64,000 nt of DNA, from contig OZ252227.1 of NCBI GenBank assembly GCA_965249175.1, forward strand, positions 186,001-250,000, written 5' to 3'. The notes below the pieces were generated by a model that worked only from the letters and a program-made list of their open reading frames with translations, did no database searches and was not told the DNA's origin. The stretch comes from CAZYFH01 sp965249175. Its GTDB lineage: Bacteria; Acidobacteriota; Vicinamibacteria; Vicinamibacterales; UBA8438. The translations under genes were made by a program, and so were the position numbers. Below, piece after piece: positions 58,811 through 64,000 of the stretch; the first letter of the stretch is position 1; each line of letters starts with the position of its first letter.

Positions 58811-60448
58811 CTATTCGCGGAGGCCGAACGTAAAGACCACGTTGCCGGCCGCGATCGTGATGAACTGCTCGCCGTTCACCGAGTAGGTCAGCGGGGCCGA
58901 GTGGACCCGCGCCCCGACCGCCATGTGCCAGAGCTCCTGGCCGCTGACCGCGTCGAGGGCGAAGACGTAGCCGTCGACCGTGCCGCCGAACACGAGGTCG
59001 CCGGCGGTGGTCAGCAAGCCTGACGTCGATCGGGGCGCGATCGGGAACTCCCATCGCAGGTCGCCCGATGTCGGGTCGATGGCGCGAATGTAGCTCTGGT
59101 AGTTGTCCATCGGCAGCACCTGGTTGCCGCCGCCGCCGGTGTATTGATCGCCCTCGACGTACTCCTCGTCCCGGATGAAGTACTCCTGCTCGCCGTCGAA
59201 CGCGTTGACGTAGAAGAGACCGGTGCGTGGGCTATAGGCTGGTGACCACCAGTTGGTGCCGCCGCCGATCGGCGGTGACACGACAACCCCTTCCGGCGTC
59301 GGAAACGTGTCCGGCACACGGATGGGACGCCCGTTCTCGTCCAGGCCCTCCGCCCAGGTCTGTTTGGCGAACGGCTTGCCGACCAGGAACTCGCCCGTCT
59401 CGCGGTCGAGCGTGTAGTAGAAGGCGTTCCTGTTGGCCCACATCATCACTTTTCGCGTCTCGCCTTCGTACATGATGTCGGCGAGGATCGGCACCTGGAT
59501 CGCGTCCCAGTCGTGCACGTCGTGCGGCGTGAACTGGAAGTACCACTCCATCTCACCCGTGTCCCCGTTGAGTGCGAGGGCCGAATCGGCATACAGGTTG
59601 TCGCCCAGCCGCACGTCGCCGTTCCAGTCCGGCCCGGGATTGCCGGTGCCCCAATACACGAGGTTGAGGTCCGGGTCGTAGGAGCCGGTGATCCAGGTCG
59701 GCGAGCCACCCGTCCGCCACGAGTCGCCAGACCAGCTCTGGTTGTCCGGATGGTCCGGGCCCGGAATCGTCCAGGCGCGCCATTCCTGCTCGCCCGACTT
59801 GGCGTTATACGAGTCGAGGAAACCGCGGATGCCGTACTCGCCGCCGGCGATGCCGGTGACGACCTGGTCCTTCACCACGAGTGGGGCCGCCGTCTTGCTG
59901 TAGCCACTGCGGTAGTCGGCCACCTCGCGATTCCAGACGAGGTTGCCGGTCCGCGCGTCGATGGCCACCAGGTGCGCGTCGAGCGTGCTCATGTAGAGCG
60001 TTTCATCCAAGATGGCGACGCCCCGGTTGTTGCGGCCGCAGCAGATCCTGAGGTCGTCGGGCAGCTCGTGGTTGTAGCGCCAGTACTGCCGCCCCGTTGC
60101 CGCATCGAGCGCCACGACGTTGCTCGGCGCCTCCGTGACGAACATGACGCCGTCCACGACCAGCGGCACCGTCTCGGAGCGATCGATCTCCGGGATCTGA
60201 TACGCCCACTTCAGCTCGAGGCCCGAGACGTTACGGTTGTGGACCTGATCGAGCCGGCTGTGCCGCTGGCTGTCAAAGGTGCCGGAGTACATGAGCCAGT
60301 TCTCGGGCTCGTCGGCGGCGTTGAGCAGCCGCTCCCACGTCACCGGTGACAGGGGAGGCGCGGCCTCGTTGGTGCCAATCTGCTCCTGGCCACTCGCGAG
60401 CTGGGCCACGGCGACGAACGCGATGACGAACGCGAGTCGCTTCATCAT
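58811..60448 (-). CDS. PQQ-dependent alcohol dehydrogenase (quinoprotein)
   Basis: A 545-residue periplasmic propeller with signal peptide (MMKRLAFVIAFVAVAQLASG). It has the vicinal disulfide 'LRICCGRNNRGVAILDETLY', the Ca2+/PQQ region 'WGTGNPGPDWNGDVRLGDNL', 'FTPHDVHDWDAIQVPILADI' and tryptophan-docking repeats such as 'GDLVFGGTVDGYVFALDAVS' and 'GQELW'. No cytochrome domain is fused; the upstream gene encodes a diheme cytochrome. The ATG shares one base with that gene's TGA (TGATG), so the two are translationally coupled and form an electron-transfer pair. Confidence 0.92.
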   Translation of the reverse strand: MMKRLAFVIAFVAVAQLASGQEQIGTNEAAPPLSPVTWERLLNAADEPENWLMYSGTFDSQRHSRLDQVHNRNVSGLELKWAYQIPEIDRSETVPLVVDGVMFVTEAPSNVVALDAATGRQYWRYNHELPDDLRICCGRNNRGVAILDETLYMSTLDAHLVAIDARTGNLVWNREVADYRSGYSKTAAPLVVKDQVVTGIAGGEYGIRGFLDSYNAKSGEQEWRAWTIPGPDHPDNQSWSGDSWRTGGSPTWITGSYDPDLNLVYWGTGNPGPDWNGDVRLGDNLYADSALALNGDTGEMEWYFQFTPHDVHDWDAIQVPILADIMYEGETRKVMMWANRNAFYYTLDRETGEFLVGKPFAKQTWAEGLDENGRPIRVPDTFPTPEGVVVSPPIGGGTNWWSPAYSPRTGLFYVNAFDGEQEYFIRDEEYVEGDQYTGGGGNQVLPMDNYQSYIRAIDPTSGDLRWEFPIAPRSTSGLLTTAGDLVFGGTVDGYVFALDAVSGQELWHMAVGARVHSAPLTYSVNGEQFITIAAGNVVFTFGLRE

Positions 60449-61251
60449 CAGCTCTCCTTCCGAAGCGAGAAGAGATAGGCCACGACGTCGTCCACCTCGC
60501 TCGCCGTCAGGCTGCTCCCGTAGCTCGGCATGGTCGAGGTCGTGATCCGCTCGCTCGACCTGATCTCGCTCTTCAGGAAGTGCCAGAGGTTCTCGTCCTC
60601 GTCCATGATGCGAAGCGTGAACGTGTCTTCGTTCATCCGGAGCCCTTCGATGACCGAGCCATCTGCCCGCGTGACCCGCAGCGTCCACCAACGTGGCGTC
60701 ACGTCCTCATTCGGATCCGTCAGGTCGGTCGCCAGCTCGTCAGGCTCGCGCCGGTTGGCGACCGCGGAGAGGTCCGGCCCGAGCCGCCCACCCGCGCCGT
60801 TGACCATGTGACAGCTCGCACAGTTTCCCTTGCCGTTGTATATCGTCTGTCCGGCGCTCACGTTGCCGGCCAGGTCGTAGTCCTCGGGATCGAGGTTCAG
60901 CGAATTGATGTACGAGACGATCTGCCAGACGGTCTGATCGGTGGCCCGCGGGCTGATCCCGATCATCGCGGTGCCGTCGATTCCCTCACGAATGACCGTG
61001 AACAGCCCGCTGTCGGTGCTCGCGTTCGTGAATGTGCCGGTCGTCAGGTCCGGGGCTCCGGTCTCGTCATTGCCGGTGGCGTCCCGCCCGTGACAGCGCC
61101 CACACTGGGCCCGGAACAGCCGCTGGCCCATCCGGGTGTCGACCGACGTTTCGAACGGGTTTTCCTGGGCCGCCGCCGGTGTGGCGGTCCCTCCCGCCAG
61201 GAGCAGAACGCTGGCGAGAGCCACAACACTGGTCAGAAGGGGTGTGCGCAT
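60448..61251 (-). CDS. Diheme c-type cytochrome, partner of PQQ dehydrogenase
   Basis: A 267-residue exported protein (MRTPLLTSVVALASVLLLAG). The first heme site is 'FRAQCGRCHGRDATG' (Cys 50, Cys 53, His 54) and the second is 'GKGNCASCHMVNGAGGRLGP' near residue 145. 'GRLGPDLSAVANRREPDELA' and 'TMPSYGSSLTASEVDDVVAY' are typical of the second cytochrome domain in acidobacterial and planctomycete dehydrogenase partners. It heads a two-gene operon and should accept electrons from the quinoprotein. Confidence 0.92.
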   Translation of the reverse strand: MRTPLLTSVVALASVLLLAGGTATPAAAQENPFETSVDTRMGQRLFRAQCGRCHGRDATGNDETGAPDLTTGTFTNASTDSGLFTVIREGIDGTAMIGISPRATDQTVWQIVSYINSLNLDPEDYDLAGNVSAGQTIYNGKGNCASCHMVNGAGGRLGPDLSAVANRREPDELATDLTDPNEDVTPRWWTLRVTRADGSVIEGLRMNEDTFTLRIMDEDENLWHFLKSEIRSSERITTSTMPSYGSSLTASEVDDVVAYLFSLRKES

Positions 61252-61384
61252 CGTGTCACCTCTCTCGGCGTCGAAGAATTCCGTTGCGGTTGGGTGGGGT
61301 GTCTCGTGCGACGCACCCGTCTCAAGGGGAAATCATAGTCCGATCATCGGACTGACGCCTACCGGGCGTGGTCGCCCAGGCGGT

Positions 61385-63094
61385 CTATCGTGGACCGGTC
61401 AATCGGGCGACCACGTCGCGCGCTTTCTTGACGATGCCTCGCTCGAAGCGGCCGATCGAGCGAAAGCGGTCGGCGCGGTTGCGGACCAGCCGGCGCGGTT
61501 TGACGCGCGCGAGCTCGCTCAGGTGGTGGACGATGCGTTCCATGAGGAGCCGCGCCGCAGCGTCGGGGTCGCGGTGGGCGCCGCCCGCCGGTTCCGGCAC
61601 GATGCCATCAATGATGCCCAGCTCGAGAAGGTCGTGCGCGCGCAGCCTGAGGCCCGCGACGAGCTCGTCGGTCTTCGACGCGTCGCGCAACAAGATGGCG
61701 GCGGCGCCTTCGGGCGCGATGACAGAGTAGATGGCGTTCTCCTGCATCAGGATGACGTCGGCGAGGCCGAGCGCGAGTGCGCCGCCGCTCCCGCCCTCGC
61801 CGATGACGGCATTGACGATCGGCGTGTTCAGCGTGGCGAGAGCGGCAAGGTTCTCACCGATCGTCAGCGCAATGCCGCGATGCTCGGCCTCCAGACCGGG
61901 GAACGCGCCCGGCGTATCGACCAGCGTCACGACAGGGAGACCGACCTTCTCGGCGAGTCGGAGCAGGCGATGCGCCTTCCGATACCCCTCCGGCATTGGC
62001 ATGACCTGGCCGCTTTGCGCGATGACGACGACCGGGCGGCCGCGCAAGTCGGCGATGCCACCGACCATCGCCGGGTCGTCCCCGTAGCAGCGGTCGCCGT
62101 GCAGCTCCGTAAACGCGGAGAACATCCGGTCGATGTAGTCGCGGGCGCGCGGTCGGTCCGGCGAGCGTGCGAGCGCGATGACCTCGGCCGCCGACCGTAT
62201 GGGCTTGGGCGTGGGCGCGAGCTGCACGCTCGGCCATCCGGCGGATCGGTCGTCGGTGAGCTGCGAGACCAGCACGGCGAGCTGGTTCCGCAAAGCGCGG
62301 CGTGGCAACACCATGTCGACCATGCCGTGCGCGAGCAGCGTTTCGGCCTGGCGCGCCTCTTTCGGTATCCGTTCCGCGATCGTCCCCTCGACGACACGGG
62401 CCCCGACGAAGCCGATCTGTGCACCGGGTTCACCGATCAGGATGTCCCCCAGTGAACCGAAGCTCGCGAACGTCCCGCCAAAGCTCGGGTTCGTCAAGAC
62501 CGAAATGTATGGCAGCCGCGCGGCGTGGTGCTCCGCGACCGCGGTGGCGGTCTTGGCCATCTGCATCAGCGCGAGCATGCCTTCCTGGATGCGGGCGCCG
62601 CCGCTCGCGAGGATCGAGACGACCGGCAGTCGCCGGCGCGTCGCGAACCCGAACGCGCGCGCCACTTTCTCGCCGACGACCGAACCCATCGTGCCGCCCA
62701 AGAAGTCGAATTGAAGCGAGATGAACACCAGCGGACGTCCGTCTAGCTGCGCCTCCCCGGTGAGCGCCGCTTCGTGCATGCCGGTGCGCTGTTCTGCCTC
62801 GCGCAGCCGATCTCTGTACGGTTCCGAATCGTGAAACCGGAGCGGGTCAGCGGAAAAGAGGCGTTTGCCGATCTCGCGAAAGGTCTCGGGGTCGGCGAGG
62901 TGCTCGATCCACCCCTGCGCCGCGAGCGGCCCGTGCCACCCGCACGTGGGGCAGACCCGGAGCTCGTCGATGAATGTCGCTTCCGCGTGCTCGGTCTTAC
63001 AGGCTCGGCAGCTGATGGTCGCCTGCGCGGACGGTGGCGCGGGGACAGGATTGACGGTAGCGGATGCGTCGCTCACGGAGGACCTCGACCTCAT
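61385..63094 (-). CDS. accDA: Acetyl-CoA carboxylase carboxyltransferase, fused beta and alpha subunits (AccD-AccA)
   Basis: One 569-residue chain holds both carboxyltransferase halves. The beta half (about 20-290) has the Cys4 zinc site C29-x2-C32 and C48-x2-C51 ('SCRACKTEHA', 'RVCPTCGWHG') and 'GARIQEGMLALMQMAKTATA'. The alpha half (about 310-540) has 'RDYIDRMFSAFTELHGDRCY', 'GYRKAHRLLRLAEKVGLPVV', 'VDTPGAFPGLEAEHRGIALT' and 'NAVIGEGGSGGALALGLADV'. It transfers the carboxyl group from biotin carboxyl carrier protein to acetyl-CoA in fatty acid synthesis. The two subunits are separate in E. coli; fusion fixes their 1:1 ratio. No other acc genes are adjacent. Confidence 0.94.
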   Translation of the reverse strand: MRSRSSVSDASATVNPVPAPPSAQATISCRACKTEHAEATFIDELRVCPTCGWHGPLAAQGWIEHLADPETFREIGKRLFSADPLRFHDSEPYRDRLREAEQRTGMHEAALTGEAQLDGRPLVFISLQFDFLGGTMGSVVGEKVARAFGFATRRRLPVVSILASGGARIQEGMLALMQMAKTATAVAEHHAARLPYISVLTNPSFGGTFASFGSLGDILIGEPGAQIGFVGARVVEGTIAERIPKEARQAETLLAHGMVDMVLPRRALRNQLAVLVSQLTDDRSAGWPSVQLAPTPKPIRSAAEVIALARSPDRPRARDYIDRMFSAFTELHGDRCYGDDPAMVGGIADLRGRPVVVIAQSGQVMPMPEGYRKAHRLLRLAEKVGLPVVTLVDTPGAFPGLEAEHRGIALTIGENLAALATLNTPIVNAVIGEGGSGGALALGLADVILMQENAIYSVIAPEGAAAILLRDASKTDELVAGLRLRAHDLLELGIIDGIVPEPAGGAHRDPDAAARLLMERIVHHLSELARVKPRRLVRNRADRFRSIGRFERGIVKKARDVVARLTGPR

Positions 63095-63253
63095 CGATTG
63101 TACCGCTGTCAGGGCCGCGCCGTCGGCCTGCGGCGTGACCGTTGCACGGATCGGCGCAGCCTGGCGGCATGAGGATGTGGTCGATGATGGTGCTCAACAC
63201 TGTTCCCGGTGAGCAGCGGGTCGTCAGACCGTGGTGACCCGCGGTCGTCGGGC

Positions 63254-64000
63254 CTACCGTGACCTGTTCGCGGCCTTCTCGGCGGCCATCTCCAAGGCGC
63301 GCTCACCGGCAAGCACGTTGGCGATCGAGTAGTTGCCCTCGTGACAGGCGTACTCGTAAATGACGTAGTCGGGTGGGCGGGTCAGAGGTAGCTCGACGGT
63401 GAAGGGCTGCTCGTACGTGGCGTCGTCGTCGATCGTGAAGCGGTAGTCGATGGTGTCGGCGTCGATGCGCGTAAACCGCTCGACCGCCCGCAGCGCCCGG
63501 GTCCCGGGAAACCCCCGCCACGTGGTCGTATCGCGGTAGTTCGCGGTCTCAACGACGAGTGTGTCGCCCTCCCACCGCCCGCGCGAGTCGCCGTTCCACT
63601 GCCGGATCCCGTCGTCGATCGGCGCGCGCCCGTCCAGCGGGACGAAGCGCACGTCGTGGACCATCTCGTTGAAAATCGCCACGTGTCCCGGCGTCTGAAG
63701 GATGTGGTAGGTGTTGTTATATCCGGACGGCACCGGCGGTACGCGCTGGTAGGTCATGCAGCGCTCCTGTAGAGGGCGGTCCTCCCAGGAGTCGTAGGGG
63801 TGTGCACGGCGGTACTCCCGTTGCGCGACCTGCCGCCGCTGGGCCTCGGGCGTCAGCGGTGGCAGCCTGCCGTTCGGGGGATCCACGATCAACGATGTGC
63901 GACCGGTCGACATGCCACGGTCCCACCAGACCTGGTTGTACGCGAGCGCGAGGTCGCGATCGGGGGTGAGCTCCGCACGCCGTTCGGACGACGCTCGGCC
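63254..64000 (-). CDS. Secreted acidobacterial protein of unknown function (partial, N-terminus beyond window)
   Basis: The frame runs through the right edge; the part inside has 248 codons. In-window motifs are 'ALAYNQVWWDRG', 'RTSLIVDPPNGRLPPLTPEA', 'YNNTYHILQTPGHVAIFNEM', 'SRGRWEGDTLVVETANYRDT' and 'VIYEYACHEGNYSIANVLAG'. This family is abundant and exported in Vicinamibacteria-like genomes and related soil bacteria, but it has no established function that I know of. A truncated relative is at 14837-14997. Confidence 0.8.
   Translation of the reverse strand, partial: GRASSERRAELTPDRDLALAYNQVWWDRGMSTGRTSLIVDPPNGRLPPLTPEAQRRQVAQREYRRAHPYDSWEDRPLQERCMTYQRVPPVPSGYNNTYHILQTPGHVAIFNEMVHDVRFVPLDGRAPIDDGIRQWNGDSRGRWEGDTLVVETANYRDTTTWRGFPGTRALRAVERFTRIDADTIDYRFTIDDDATYEQPFTVELPLTRPPDYVIYEYACHEGNYSIANVLAGERALEMAAEKAANRSR

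Overview
The window is GC-rich (mostly G/C at third codon positions) and reads as a chromosomal segment of an acidobacterium, most likely of the Vicinamibacteria type. The evidence is the 'GPYEVAGRLGAGGMGEVYRA' Ser/Thr kinase fused to a beta-propeller, the many secreted PQQ and c-type cytochrome dehydrogenases, the BNR-repeat and BamA-like proteins, and the 'YEYACHEGNY' secreted family, all typical of that group. This assignment is an inference from protein families; no rRNA or tRNA gene is present.

Layout. 1-4462 (minus): a histidine operon hisI-G-D-B-H-F (hisF cut by the left edge), preceded by a promoter, a 27-residue His-rich leader peptide and an attenuator-type terminator. 4516-8382: secreted PhoD phosphatase, BNR-repeat protein, and an alpha/alpha-toroid protein with a CxxCH motif. 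8383-14997: a decayed tract with an HNH-endonuclease remnant, a protein kinase gene split by an IS3-family element that is itself split by an intact IS30-family element, and a fragment of a secreted protein gene. 15016-20050: secreted lipoprotein, beta-propeller, cytochrome-fused PQQ dehydrogenase and an NTF2-like protein. 20031-22681: a molybdate module, with an HTH-Mop regulator divergent from modABC. 22697-30173: permease, PLP decarboxylase, lipoprotein phosphatase, an OsmC-like protein with an in-frame UGA, a thioredoxin-fold/DUF255 protein and transketolase. 30210-33046: a multi-PAS sensor kinase broken by one frameshift. 33166-43568: gamma-glutamyltranspeptidase, soxCD, a SelW-like gene with a CxxU motif, a PqqB-like MBL protein, GH15, a flavin disulfide oxidoreductase and msrA, interspersed with short inverted-repeat elements. 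43594-57026: a beta-barrel and kinase-like gene pair, a BON protein, a very large fused translocase/HEAT locus, a nadE fragment, a membrane protein and an M1 peptidase. 57131-64000: SurE, VapBC, a PQQ dehydrogenase with its diheme cytochrome, an accD-accA fusion and the edge of a secreted protein gene.

Two independent small thiol-redox genes each carry an in-frame TGA exactly where the family has its active-site Cys: an OsmC-like protein (TGA 26443-26445) and a Rdx/SelW-like protein (TGA 37157-37159, motif CGRU). Each TGA is followed within 23-26 nt by a hairpin of bacterial SECIS form. Together they are the strongest evidence here of an unannotated system, selenocysteine decoding in this organism. 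The SelW-like gene heads a probable selW-soxC-soxD operon.

The genes tie together around redox and cofactor themes. Molybdate uptake would supply the SoxC molybdoenzyme. A PqqB-like protein accompanies two PQQ dehydrogenases. MsrA, the OsmC-like and SelW-like proteins and the disulfide reductase are thiol/oxidant defence. The window also holds several lesions (kinase, sensor kinase, translocase fusion, nadE fragment); some of the single-base ones may be sequencing or assembly errors.
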